DNA of 49,039 bases from positions 1 to 49,039 of the forward strand of contig NZ_JACRSZ010000019.1 in assembly GCF_014385005.1 (NCBI RefSeq), read 5' to 3'. The number at the start of each line of letters is the position of its first letter. Positions within the stretch are counted from its first letter, which is position 1. Positions 34,084 through 43,368 of this stretch are shown piece by piece. Below the pieces are notes generated by a model. It searched no databases. It worked only from the letters and a program-made list of their open reading frames with translations, and was not told where the DNA came from. The stretch comes from Jingyaoa shaoxingensis (GTDB lineage: Bacteria; Bacillota; Clostridia; Lachnospirales; Lachnospiraceae). The position numbers were made by a program, and so were the translations under genes.

Positions 34084-37000
34084 ATGGCAAATAATATAGA
34101 GAAACAGTTAAAGGAAATATCGGAACGTCTGGAACAGGGCGTAAAGGAGATTTTTACTTCGGAACGGTATACGGAATATCTGAATACCATGTCCAAGTTC
34201 CATAATTACAGTTTTAATAACACCCTTCTGATCACCATGCAGAAACCGGAGGCTACTCTGGTGGCAGGGTATCAGGCATGGCAGAAGAAGTTTAACCGCC
34301 ATGTAAAGAGAGGGGAAAAAGGAATCCAGATCATCGCACCGGCACCCATCCGTGAGAAACAGGAGATTGAAAAGATTGACCTGGTGACCAAAGAGCCGGT
34401 GATCGGGGATGACGGTCAGCCGGAAACAGAGATTGTTGAGATGGTCATTCCAAGGTTCCGTGTGACAACAGTATTTGATGTCAGCCAGACAGAGGGAGAA
34501 CCGATTGCAGAGCTGGAAGTACCGGAACTTACCGGGAGCGTACAGTTTTATGACACGTTCATGGAAGCATTGCAGAACATTTCCCCTGTGCCAATCCGCA
34601 TGATGGAGATAGAAGGGGAAGCAAAGGGGTATTATCATCAGACAGAAAAATATATCGCAATTCAGGAAAATATGAGTAATCTCCAGACCATGAAAACCGG
34701 AGTCCATGAAGTAAGCCACGCATTGCTGCATGACCGGGAGGTAATGGATGCGGAAGGGATTTTAAAAGACCGGACAACCAAAGAAGTAGAAGCAGAAAGT
34801 ATTGCCTATATTGTCTGCAACCACTTTGGTCTGGATACTTCAGAATACTCTTTTACCTATATTGCCAGCTGGTGTGAGAGCAAGGATATGAAAGCACTCC
34901 GGGCATCTATGGATACCATCCGGAAAACGTCTGCGGAAGTCATTGAGAATATCGAGACACAGATGCACGAGCTGGAAATGGAAAGACCAATCCGGGATAC
35001 TTTTCATAAGGAAGATTTAATTCTGCATCTTTCAGGCAGCATGGGTTCCGAGTTTACTTATGATCTGATCGAAAACATGAGCAGGGAACAATTAGAGCAG
35101 AATGTGGGTGAATACGTCCGCCTTCTGGAAAGTGGTGAGATAGAGGAAAATGAAAAACCACTGGAAAGTTTTCTGGAAGAAAAAGGTGCTGCCGTCACAC
35201 CACTGTATGACAGCAGTGGGCACGGAGAGAACTATCCGATTGATTTTTATGATGTGGAATATGATGCTGACACAGGCATTACTTATTTTTCTGACCTTTC
35301 TCCGAAAGATCAGGCAGAGATGTTGGTGCAAAAAGCAGAGTTTCCAAGAAATATTTTTTCGGAAAATGAAAAGGCATTTGTAAATGAATATGCAGAAACC
35401 TTCCCTGGACAGGTGGAAAGACTGAATGACCTGGTATGGGATATGAGGGAATCTTATGATGAAGCCGGTTCAAAGCTGGTGTATGAAGTGATCCAGGCAG
35501 CGAGGGCGAACTTCCCAGCGAAGGAACCGGAAATTGCAGAAGAAACAGCCATGCAGTATGCCCACCGTCTGATTGAAACAGCAGAAGCTGCCAATACGGG
35601 AGATTTCACAGATTCCCAGAGAAATCTTATTGTAAATTTTGCATATAAGATGGATAACAAAGATGAAGTGCTTGGACTGGTGAACCGTATGATGACGGCA
35701 ATCCGCAGACCGGGAAGTGAATATACGAGGAGCCTTATGAATGAAACACAGGCACAGATTGACAATTTTCCGGATGGCATGATCGGTTTTACCGAAATGC
35801 ACGAGGCAGGAATCCGGTTAGACCATATGCTTCCGCTTACGAAAGACCGGGCATATGAATTGTACCGTGGAGGGGCAGAAATTTATGTGTTACATGGAAA
35901 TTCCGACAATCCGCAACTGGCAGAATCCACACTTGTAGACACAGAAAATGCAATTCTTGGATATGACGGTATCTTTGGAATCACAGAAACAGAATGGGAA
36001 GTGCAGAAAGAAAGAGAAGCCTCTGCTACAAAGCAGGAGGCACTGGAACAGCAGAGTGCAGAAAGGATTGATGAGACACTTCTTCTGCATGGAGAAAGCG
36101 GAAGGTTTGCCATTTATCAGATGGATAGTGGAGATGAGCATACTTATCAGTTTATGGGAATGGAATCCGCAAAGAGTCTGGGATATACCATTGACGGAAA
36201 GGATTACCGGATGGTTTATGCAGCACCATGGATGCCAACGATCACGTTAGAAAATATATTTGAACGCTTTAACATTGACCGACCAGAAGATTTCCGTGGA
36301 CATTCATTATCGGTAAGTGATGTGATCGTGATAAACAGGGGTGCAGAGATCACAGCCTATTATGTAGATTCTTTTGGATTTCAGGAACTTCCGGAGTTTG
36401 TCCAGCAGAGAAGGAACATGCTGGAACATAATTCCGTCAGGGCATATCCGCCAGTTTATAAAGGAACATTGGAACAGGCAATGGGAGAACGGGATGTAGA
36501 TGCCTATTTGGATTCCAGAAAGTTAAACCTGGACTGCAAGAAGGCAATCGAAGAAACCATCCGGGAGAATTTTGACGGACTGCACTTAAAGCAGGATGCG
36601 GCAAAAGAAGCCGTGGAACGCTTTGGGGAAGAACGTATGAATTTTGTTATGGCAAACACCATCCGTGAACTTTCCCATGATGGAAGATTCTCCAGACAGA
36701 ACAAAGACTGGGCGGAGCATATCGAAGTCCCGGAAAATATCAGCCGGGGCAGAAATCTGAATCTGGATTATGTGATCGAAAGCCACCCGGCAGTTTTAGA
36801 TGGGTTTATCGACATGGCAAGAGCTGAGATCCGGATGCAGAGGATAGAACAGGCGATAGGAGAAAACGAAGTGACGATCACGGCAGAGACAAGAGGATAT
36901 GAAGCAGAAGGACATAACGGGACATGGCATACGGTTGATGAAAAGGAATATGCCGGGGAGAAGTTTTTCTTAATGGAACATGATGAATTTGGTTCCGATG

Positions 37001-39441
37001 TGGCAGGCATTATCGTAGCAGAAAATGGACAGCTTGTAGCGGAGGACTTATGGAATGGGTTTGATGCAGGAGCATTGGAAGCTGTATTAGAATATTTGCA
37101 GGAAAATGGAACAACACTTTATGACTTGCCGGAATTCCCGAAAGATTCTGCTGTAACCCTGCGGAGTGGACAGACACTTACAATCGAAGAAGTACAGGCA
37201 GTGCAGAAAGATACCTGGGAAGAAACGATGGAAGGAAAAAATGAATCTGGAACAGATGTCCGATTTAATTTTCATGCAGTCAGTGAGGTGCAGCTGCCGG
37301 AAGGCATAAAGTTAAAAATGCCAGAGATTCATTACATTGATAATTTTTATGTGATGGAAGATGTAAATGCAGAGGGTGTAGTAAAAGTAAACCGGTATGA
37401 ATCACTGGATGAAGCGATGCAGGAATATTTACGTTTGCCAAATCATCAGAAAAAAGTGCTTGGTATCCAGAATACGGAAACAATGCAGGAAAGCATGGAT
37501 TTTATCCGGTGTGAAAACGGAATAGATCAGCTTACCCATGCATATGAACAGATCGGAGGGTGGCTGAATCCGGAAATATATGAAGCGGTAAATAAAATGG
37601 AAAATATACTGGAGTGGAATGAGGTGCAGATTGCATATCAGATTGGAAAACAATACTTTACAATCCAGACCGTAGAAGATGGCTATGATTATACGTTTTA
37701 CAATGAAGATTATCAGGAGGATGATGGAGGAATCTATGACAATCCGACAATCTATGTGGATGAAGCCGCCAGTGATATTTTAGAAGATAAAGGGTACTCG
37801 CTGGAAGATGCAAAAGTAGTGGATTATGAAGAACTGATGGCAGATGTGGAAGAAGTTCAGGAAGAACAGATGCAGCGGGTGCAATTAGAAAAGAACTGCC
37901 CGGCAAGTATTTTTGAAGGATTTCGCAGGAAAGAAGCACTGCAAACCTATGAAGGAATTGCAATGCAGTTTACCAGGAGCAAAGGGTATCTGACTATTCA
38001 GGCAACAGAAGAAGGATGTTCGTTTATTTTTTATGACTCTGACCTGCATGAAATTCAGGGTGGTGATTACGATAATCCAGACGCATCCATTCAGGAAGCA
38101 GCTTATGAAATCCTTAAAAGTGAAAGAATGGATGACATGGAATGTGTCAAAGTGGATTATAAAGAATTTGAAGAAATGACGATCCAGCACTCTAAGGATT
38201 TATTGCAGGAGGGGGAACTTCGTGCGACTTCGGAGATTGGAAGAAATGAACGGGCATTAAATAGCCTGAGCAGGGCAGAAGTTGAAAGAGGTGTCCTGTA
38301 TCATGCACAGGCAGTATTAGAAGATATGGGAATGGAACAAGAGGTAGAGCTGCTTGCTGCAAGGGTGTATGGTTCCAGAAGCAGACAAGACCTTTACCGG
38401 GAAGATTCTGACCTTGATGTGGTTCTTTCCTATAAAGGTGATATTCGAGAAGATAGCTTTTTCAATGCCTTAAATGAATCCGGCATAGCGATGGCAGGAA
38501 TCCAGGTGGACATTAACCCGATTGCAGAGGAGCGAATCACTCTGGCAGAGTATATAAAAGAATCTGAAAAATATCTTGACCAGCAGGAGATTAAAAAACT
38601 TGCCGTGGATCTGGATAATTTTAGCTATGACGTTGATACCTATGAGTATAACGATACGGTTGAAAATAGAGAAGAACAGGTGGAGAAACTCACGGAGGAT
38701 ATTTTGAATAAGAAAACAGAGGCTGTCAAGGACTGGCTGCTTGAGGTATCTGAAGAATCCGATATAGACAGCGATATTATAACTGCCCATTCTTTACTTT
38801 CACGTCTGGAGGACGCAGAGAGATTTTCTATCTTTGACAAACAGCCGGAGCAGGAACAGCCAGAAGCCACGATCAGTTTTTATGTCGCAGAGTGCATGGA
38901 GTTTCCAGTCATGGGAGAGTACCATAATAACCTCACTTTAGAAGAAGCCATTAAAATATATGAGAGTATCCCAGCAGAGAGACTGCATGGGATTAAAGGA
39001 ATCGGATTTGATCTGCAAGATGGTGATGAAGATTATTCTGGGGAATATGAGTTGATGAGTGCAGACCGGATACGGCGTGATCTGATAGATATGATTCCAC
39101 ACTATAAAGAAAGCCCTCTGGTGCAGAAAGCAATCACAGATATGGAAAAGTATCTGGATGAAAAGCATGGAAGGGTGCAGGAAACGGAACATGCGGCAGA
39201 AACAGTAATAGAAAGTGGAGAGAAACCTTCTGCGATTACGGCAGACAGAAGGGCAGAGCAGGCGGTATCTGTAAGTCAGAGCCAGCCACAAAAAGCGGAA
39301 CCTGCAAGCAGAGCAAAAGGTGAAGTGAAGAAGTCTGTGCTGCAGTCTTTAAAAGATTTTCAGGCAAGGGCAAAAGCACAGGAGCAGAATAAGACAACGG
39401 AAAAATCCAAGACACATAAGAAGGGAGAGGTGGAATTATGA
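34084..39441 (+). CDS. 1785-aa polyvalent protein: ArdC/zincin, YodL and nucleotidyltransferase-like
   Basis: A giant protein with several modules seen in conjugative-element establishment proteins. ArdC N-terminal ssDNA-binding-like region, about residues 1-110 (Y-S-F-N-N-T-L-L-I; G-Y-Q-A-W-Q-K-K-F-N-R). Zinc peptidase-like domain with H-E-V-S-H at 208-212 and E-A-E-S-I-A-Y near 236. A DUF3849-like segment lies near 575-640. YodL domain near 719-775 (F-R-G-H-S-L-S-V-S-D-V-I-V). DUF4316-like stretch near 928-1000 (G-T-W-H-T-V-D-E). A roughly 75-aa module is duplicated from about 1182 and 1291. A nucleotidyltransferase-like motif set, G-S at 1430-1431 with D-S-D-L-D at 1441-1445 and V-D-I-N further on, is also present. 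The likely role is anti-restriction or anti-defence in the recipient. AAAAGGAGG is the ribosome binding site. Confidence 0.88.
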   Translation: MANNIEKQLKEISERLEQGVKEIFTSERYTEYLNTMSKFHNYSFNNTLLITMQKPEATLVAGYQAWQKKFNRHVKRGEKGIQIIAPAPIREKQEIEKIDLVTKEPVIGDDGQPETEIVEMVIPRFRVTTVFDVSQTEGEPIAELEVPELTGSVQFYDTFMEALQNISPVPIRMMEIEGEAKGYYHQTEKYIAIQENMSNLQTMKTGVHEVSHALLHDREVMDAEGILKDRTTKEVEAESIAYIVCNHFGLDTSEYSFTYIASWCESKDMKALRASMDTIRKTSAEVIENIETQMHELEMERPIRDTFHKEDLILHLSGSMGSEFTYDLIENMSREQLEQNVGEYVRLLESGEIEENEKPLESFLEEKGAAVTPLYDSSGHGENYPIDFYDVEYDADTGITYFSDLSPKDQAEMLVQKAEFPRNIFSENEKAFVNEYAETFPGQVERLNDLVWDMRESYDEAGSKLVYEVIQAARANFPAKEPEIAEETAMQYAHRLIETAEAANTGDFTDSQRNLIVNFAYKMDNKDEVLGLVNRMMTAIRRPGSEYTRSLMNETQAQIDNFPDGMIGFTEMHEAGIRLDHMLPLTKDRAYELYRGGAEIYVLHGNSDNPQLAESTLVDTENAILGYDGIFGITETEWEVQKEREASATKQEALEQQSAERIDETLLLHGESGRFAIYQMDSGDEHTYQFMGMESAKSLGYTIDGKDYRMVYAAPWMPTITLENIFERFNIDRPEDFRGHSLSVSDVIVINRGAEITAYYVDSFGFQELPEFVQQRRNMLEHNSVRAYPPVYKGTLEQAMGERDVDAYLDSRKLNLDCKKAIEETIRENFDGLHLKQDAAKEAVERFGEERMNFVMANTIRELSHDGRFSRQNKDWAEHIEVPENISRGRNLNLDYVIESHPAVLDGFIDMARAEIRMQRIEQAIGENEVTITAETRGYEAEGHNGTWHTVDEKEYAGEKFFLMEHDEFGSDVAGIIVAENGQLVAEDLWNGFDAGALEAVLEYLQENGTTLYDLPEFPKDSAVTLRSGQTLTIEEVQAVQKDTWEETMEGKNESGTDVRFNFHAVSEVQLPEGIKLKMPEIHYIDNFYVMEDVNAEGVVKVNRYESLDEAMQEYLRLPNHQKKVLGIQNTETMQESMDFIRCENGIDQLTHAYEQIGGWLNPEIYEAVNKMENILEWNEVQIAYQIGKQYFTIQTVEDGYDYTFYNEDYQEDDGGIYDNPTIYVDEAASDILEDKGYSLEDAKVVDYEELMADVEEVQEEQMQRVQLEKNCPASIFEGFRRKEALQTYEGIAMQFTRSKGYLTIQATEEGCSFIFYDSDLHEIQGGDYDNPDASIQEAAYEILKSERMDDMECVKVDYKEFEEMTIQHSKDLLQEGELRATSEIGRNERALNSLSRAEVERGVLYHAQAVLEDMGMEQEVELLAARVYGSRSRQDLYREDSDLDVVLSYKGDIREDSFFNALNESGIAMAGIQVDINPIAEERITLAEYIKESEKYLDQQEIKKLAVDLDNFSYDVDTYEYNDTVENREEQVEKLTEDILNKKTEAVKDWLLEVSEESDIDSDIITAHSLLSRLEDAERFSIFDKQPEQEQPEATISFYVAECMEFPVMGEYHNNLTLEEAIKIYESIPAERLHGIKGIGFDLQDGDEDYSGEYELMSADRIRRDLIDMIPHYKESPLVQKAITDMEKYLDEKHGRVQETEHAAETVIESGEKPSAITADRRAEQAVSVSQSQPQKAEPASRAKGEVKKSVLQSLKDFQARAKAQEQNKTTEKSKTHKKGEVEL

Positions 39442-39689
39442 TGGATCTGGCGATGAACTTTGATGCGGATGAATGTTTAGTAACCGCAATGTTTGATAAA
39501 GGAAACCGAAATGACACAATGGAGGCAATCGACCATATCATTCCTTTTTTGAAAGGCGATGCAGATATGATCGGGCTTGTCTGCAATACCATAAGAAAAC
39601 TGTTCTGCATGAGTGATGAAGGATATGAGGTTTTTCTTATGGATCTGGAAGAATATAAAATGGAACTGGAAGAGGAGGAAGAAGAATGA
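39438..39689 (+). CDS. Transposon-transfer assisting protein (TTRAP-like)
   Basis: An 83-aa acidic protein of the transposon-transfer assisting family found near relaxase genes in Tn1549-like ICEs. It reads M-N-F-D-A-D-E-C-L-V-T-A-M-F-D near the start, I-I-P-F-L-K-G-D-A-D in the middle, then a Glu run at the C-terminus. It is probably an all-helical small protein; its exact function is unknown. The ATG at 39438 overlaps the stop of the 1785-aa gene (ATGA), with GGGAGAGGTGG upstream. An ATG at 39441 is an equal alternative. Its own stop overlaps the next gene by 4 nt, so three genes are translationally chained. Confidence 0.82.
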   Translation: MMDLAMNFDADECLVTAMFDKGNRNDTMEAIDHIIPFLKGDADMIGLVCNTIRKLFCMSDEGYEVFLMDLEEYKMELEEEEEE

Positions 39690-40606
39690 GTACAAGTCAG
39701 TGTGCAGTATATCAGGTAAAAGATACCCCAGAGTACCGGGATGTCCGTTTCCGTTCTTACGAGAAACTGAAAGGCGAAGGAAGAACAGTCCAGATAGAAA
39801 ACTATCAGCAGGTGTATATTGGAAGAATCCAGCCGGGGGAAACTCCGGCTGACATTAAACTCCGTTTACAGAAACAGCGACCGAAGAACTTCAGAGGTCA
39901 TTCCATTGGTTGCAGTGATGTGATCGTCATCACCGACGATGGAAAAACCACAGCTTACTATGTCAACAAAGATGGTTTTATCATCATTCCGGAATTTCTC
40001 ACAATCAAAAGTTCTTCCGATACCAGACTCTCCATTGATACGACCGGATATGAAATCGAAGGAAAGAAAGGGACATGGCTTGCACAGGATTATATCCTGA
40101 TGAACGAAAAGAAATGGTTTCTGATGGAACATGAGGAGTATGGGACAAGAGCAGCCTATGTGATTCTTAGTGAAGAAGGTGCCGTAGTTATGAATGACTG
40201 TTACAATGGCTTTGATGAAGAAGCCAGACGGAACATCCAGAACTTCATGCAGCAACAGGCAGAGCAGGCACAGGAACAAAAGAAACAACAGGAAATGCAG
40301 GTACAATCCCAGACCGAACAATTACAATCCGGAGAAACACAAAAGAAGAAACCAGAGCTGGCAAACTGGCAGAAGGTCATGGATAATGGAGAATATCTTC
40401 GCAGTGCAGAGATGGCAGAAGAAGCCAATTACAATATGATTGACGGACTGATGAACAACACTCCAAAGAAAAAGGATAAGAACGCTCCACGGAGATCGGT
40501 ACTGAAACGGCTCCGCAATCATCAGAAGAAGATAGCCAGTCAAGGCAAAGGACAGCCACAACAACAGAAGGCGATGGAAGAAGAAATGGAAAGGAAGAAG
40601 AAGTAA
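39686..40606 (+). CDS. YodL/DUF4316-like protein
   Basis: A 306-aa protein with a YodL-type domain at about residues 45-115 (P-K-N-F-R-G-H-S-I-G-C-S-D-V-I-V-I, A-Y-Y-V-N-K-D-G-F-I-I-I-P-E-F) and a DUF4316-like region at about 120-175 (G-Y-E-I-E-G-K-K-G-T-W, F-L-M-E-H-E-E-Y-G-T, C-Y-N-G-F-D-E-E-A). The C-terminal 120 residues are Gln/Lys-rich and probably disordered, ending in a basic run. The same two modules occur in the 1785-aa protein, so it looks like a free-standing copy. YodL-type domains are common in polyvalent proteins of mobile elements; no activity is known. It overlaps the preceding gene by 4 nt (ATGA), with GGAGGAAGAAG before its start. Confidence 0.82.
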   Translation: MSTSQCAVYQVKDTPEYRDVRFRSYEKLKGEGRTVQIENYQQVYIGRIQPGETPADIKLRLQKQRPKNFRGHSIGCSDVIVITDDGKTTAYYVNKDGFIIIPEFLTIKSSSDTRLSIDTTGYEIEGKKGTWLAQDYILMNEKKWFLMEHEEYGTRAAYVILSEEGAVVMNDCYNGFDEEARRNIQNFMQQQAEQAQEQKKQQEMQVQSQTEQLQSGETQKKKPELANWQKVMDNGEYLRSAEMAEEANYNMIDGLMNNTPKKKDKNAPRRSVLKRLRNHQKKIASQGKGQPQQQKAMEEEMERKKK

Positions 40607-40648
40607 AAAAGTCTTGCCAGAATTTTTGAGGGTAATATAAAAAAATGG

Positions 40649-40677
40649 TTGATTTTTTCTCTCGAATATCATATCAT
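40649..40677 (+). promoter_or_regulatory. Candidate promoter for the abi gene
   Basis: TTGATT (40649-40654), a 17-nt spacer and TATCAT (40672-40677) fit a housekeeping promoter in a very A+T-rich gap. Transcripts would run through the hairpin at 40691-40739 before reaching the abi start. Confidence 0.45.
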
Positions 40678-40690
40678 AACATTAACAGGA

Positions 40691-40739
40691 CTCCCCGCAC
40701 CTCTCACGCAAGTGATGTGTCCCATGGGGAGACATTTTT
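40691..40739 (+). terminator. Hairpin with T tract between the transfer operon and abi
   Basis: CTCCCC (40691-40696) pairs with GGGGAG (40726-40731). An inner TCAC-GCAA-GTGA hairpin carries a GNRA tetraloop, and ACATTTTTATTTTT follows. It most likely ends the long operon. Because a candidate promoter lies upstream of it, it could also lie in the 5' leader of abi. Confidence 0.65.
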
Positions 40740-40754
40740 ATTTTTGGAGAAATA

Positions 40755-41672
40755 ATGGTGAATACAAGTGAAATTAAAAATGAAAAGTTGAAAAATAATG
40801 AAGCAACTGTACAGGTAATGAAACAACCGAAAACCTTTGCTCAACAAGTTGAAATTATTAAAGAAAAGGGTTTTATTATAGATAATGATACAGAATGTAT
40901 CAGATTTTTAAAACAGGCGAATTATTATAGATTATCTGCTTATTTCCTTCCGTTTAGAAAAAAGGATGGGACGTATTTTTCAAATATAAACTTTCACAGA
41001 ATTCAAAGAATCTATGAATTTGACAGTAGATTGCGTGGTGTATTATTTAATTATATAGAAAAAGTTGAATTATATTTAAGAACGCAATTAGCCTATTACA
41101 GTGGACATGTTCATGGGGCTTTAGGATATATGGATGGGGCTATTTACAATGACAGGCACAATCATGAAAAGTTTGTGAAACTGTTAAATGTATGTATAGA
41201 GGAAAATAAAAGTACATCAGTAGTTCAGCACCATAAAGAAAAGTATGGCGGAAATTTTCCTATATGGGTTATTGTTGAATTTTTTTCAATGGGAATGTTG
41301 TCCTACTTTTATGCAGATTTGCAGTCTGGTGACCAGAAATATTTAGCAAAAGAATTATATGGTACATCAGTGGCCTGTTTAAAAAGCTGGTTACGTTGCA
41401 TCACTGATTTAAGAAACCGTTGCGCACATTATTCAAGGCTGTATTATTGGTCATTTCCCGCATTACCCAAAATGCCAAGGGAATTAGAAATGTCACCAAA
41501 CAGAAAATTGTTTTCACAAATACTTGTATTAAAATTATTATATCCAGACAAAAAAGAATGGATCAACAAAGTCTTGATAGAATTAAAAGCTATTGTAGAA
41601 GAATATGAGAATGATATATCATTGAGACATATAGGGTTTCCGGAAGATTGGTATAAGCAGTTAGAAAAATAG
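40755..41672 (+). CDS. Abi_2 (AbiD/AbiF-like) abortive-infection protein
   Basis: A 305-aa protein of the Abi_2 family, which blocks phage growth at the cost of the infected cell. The N-terminal signature is clear at about residues 23-62 (K-T-F-A-Q-Q-V-E-I-I-K-E-K-G, L-K-Q-A-N-Y-Y-R-L-S-A-Y). Further signatures are F-D-S-R-L-R near 90-95 and V-E-L-Y-L-R-T-Q near 104-111. A HEPN-type RX4H ribonuclease motif is seen as R-N-R-C-A-H at 220-225. The gene is markedly more A+T rich than the transfer genes before it and is flanked by terminators, so it was probably acquired separately as cargo. TTTGGAGA precedes ATG 40755. It may guard the host, or exclude rival phages from the element's host. Confidence 0.9.
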   Translation: MVNTSEIKNEKLKNNEATVQVMKQPKTFAQQVEIIKEKGFIIDNDTECIRFLKQANYYRLSAYFLPFRKKDGTYFSNINFHRIQRIYEFDSRLRGVLFNYIEKVELYLRTQLAYYSGHVHGALGYMDGAIYNDRHNHEKFVKLLNVCIEENKSTSVVQHHKEKYGGNFPIWVIVEFFSMGMLSYFYADLQSGDQKYLAKELYGTSVACLKSWLRCITDLRNRCAHYSRLYYWSFPALPKMPRELEMSPNRKLFSQILVLKLLYPDKKEWINKVLIELKAIVEEYENDISLRHIGFPEDWYKQLEK

Positions 41673-41684
41673 AGATATATTTTT

Positions 41685-41712
41685 AGGGACAGAGGAGCAA
41701 TCTGTCCCTTTT
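41685..41712 (+). terminator. Rho-independent terminator of abi
   Basis: AGGGACAGA (41685-41693) and TCTGTCCCT (41701-41709) form a perfect 9-bp stem with a 7-nt loop, followed by TTT. It lies 12 nt after the abi stop and faces the convergent relaxase gene. The minus strand lacks a T run, so it works for abi only. Confidence 0.85.
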
Positions 41713-41721
41713 AATGTGTCT

Positions 41722-43368
41722 CTATAAATTTGGCTCTTTTCTATCATGTAGTTGCTCGTAATTCTTCTTAAGAATCATATCAATATTCGCAGACACAGTG
41801 CGAAGTTCCCGTTCATAATCCCGGTGATTAGAAAAATCTTCACGCTGTCTATCCTTCAATTCAACAAGCCGGTCCTTTTCAGCATAGAGAGCTTTCATGG
41901 AAGGCAATTTATTCCCGCCAGATTTTTCTCTGAGTGTTCGGAGGGCTGCGTCATACAGGGAAAGTTCTGCCTGGTGTTCTTCATAAAATTTCTCCTTGTT
42001 TCGGCTTTTGCGATAATCTGCGTACACATTTTTATATGCCAGATATTGTCCGGTAAAATGAATCTGCTCATTCACATCTTTAAGTTGCTGTTCAGTATCT
42101 TTTAAAGATTTTCTGGAAGCACTGGTCTGGTCTGATGCCTGATCGAGTGCTGCATGGAAATCATCAAGAGAATCATAGCCATGTTCCTGTATGTAGGCAA
42201 CAGTCTGAGCCATCTGCTTTAAATTGGTGAGCTTTACTTTTTGAGCATAGGCTTCGCTCTGCTGTGCTTTAATACAGGTTTGCAGATCTATGACAAGCCG
42301 GAGATCTGATTTTATGAAAATGAATGGTGCAGGGATAGCAGAAGTATCGGAGAAAGGAACAGTTGGCGAATCTGTGGAAGTATTCGGAGTCTGCTGTTCC
42401 AGAATTTCTTCTTTCTGTTCTTTATGGGATTTTGTGTTTTCCTCAAATGTTTTCAAGAGAAAATCTTCTGTGTATCTGGTTCCAAGATTTCTTCCAGTGA
42501 TATATTTTTTTCTGCCAGGGTGAAGATAGCTGTACCGGTTTCGACTGATCTTGAAGATAATGTGATATTTTTCATCAAGGATTTTTGAAAATTCTTCTGG
42601 TGATCGGGCGGTACTTGCAGCATCATCAATAGCGTCACGAAGAAATTGTTCCTCTGTCTGGTAACGAGTTCCCTTTGGAGTGATTCCATCTTCTTTCATT
42701 TTCTGATTTAACTTATCGAGTTTTTCCTGTCCCCGGCGTTGTGCCCAATATTCTTTTTCTGTGATTTTTCTTTCAGCAGGAGTGAGCAGATCAACCTGAT
42801 GTAGTCCTTCTTTTTTACACATATCCATAACTTCCTGTTTTAAATGGATAAGGTATGCTGTGCTTAGATGGTGCTTGTATCCGGCTTTTGCTTCACAGTC
42901 AAATTCCATATAGGGTTCTTGTGGTATGTCATATTTACGGAGACTGTTGATTACGATGTGTACATGGATATTTCCACTTTCGTTATGACCATCAGTATGA
43001 GTGCAGACTAAAGCCTGATGACCGGGGAAATTTTTCTTTGCAAAAGTTAATCCAAGTTGCTGGGCACGTTCACCGGTCAATCCACATTCATCCCTGTCTT
43101 TCGGGTCGAAGCTGATGATATAATGATGGGATTTTATCTCATTGAAGTTTTTGTTCTTGTGGTAGTAGCTGTTCAGCTCCTGACATTCAGATGCAAAAGA
43201 GAATGGATCACAGTTCAGACCGTCCAGATAATATTCTTCTCTCAACATCATATGTCCTTCTTTATCCAGAATCGGTTTTTGCGTATACTCGTTGTGTTGG
43301 AAGATAAGATACCGTTCCGATTCTCCGTAGTCAGAGTTTTTGCTTGCGATATGTTTAATTACTGCCAC
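41722..43368 (-). CDS. mobA: Relaxase/mobilization nuclease (MobP-like)
   Basis: A 548-aa relaxase that nicks oriT and leads the DNA strand into the recipient. The N-terminal catalytic domain (about residues 1-200) has candidate tyrosines near 14 and 20 (D-Y-G-E-S-E-R-Y), S-H-H-Y-I-I-S-F-D-P near 80-89 and the metal-binding triad H-V-H-I-V-I-N near 135-141. The C-terminal half is helical and charged, typical of an interaction domain. The start chosen is the GTG at 43368 (M-A-V-I-K-H-I-A-S-K), which has CAGGTG at a proper distance; a GTG at 43377 is possible. It overlaps mobC by 14 nt. It is transcribed opposite to the T4SS genes and carries no helicase or primase domain. Confidence 0.92.
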   Translation of the reverse strand: MAVIKHIASKNSDYGESERYLIFQHNEYTQKPILDKEGHMMLREEYYLDGLNCDPFSFASECQELNSYYHKNKNFNEIKSHHYIISFDPKDRDECGLTGERAQQLGLTFAKKNFPGHQALVCTHTDGHNESGNIHVHIVINSLRKYDIPQEPYMEFDCEAKAGYKHHLSTAYLIHLKQEVMDMCKKEGLHQVDLLTPAERKITEKEYWAQRRGQEKLDKLNQKMKEDGITPKGTRYQTEEQFLRDAIDDAASTARSPEEFSKILDEKYHIIFKISRNRYSYLHPGRKKYITGRNLGTRYTEDFLLKTFEENTKSHKEQKEEILEQQTPNTSTDSPTVPFSDTSAIPAPFIFIKSDLRLVIDLQTCIKAQQSEAYAQKVKLTNLKQMAQTVAYIQEHGYDSLDDFHAALDQASDQTSASRKSLKDTEQQLKDVNEQIHFTGQYLAYKNVYADYRKSRNKEKFYEEHQAELSLYDAALRTLREKSGGNKLPSMKALYAEKDRLVELKDRQREDFSNHRDYERELRTVSANIDMILKKNYEQLHDRKEPNL

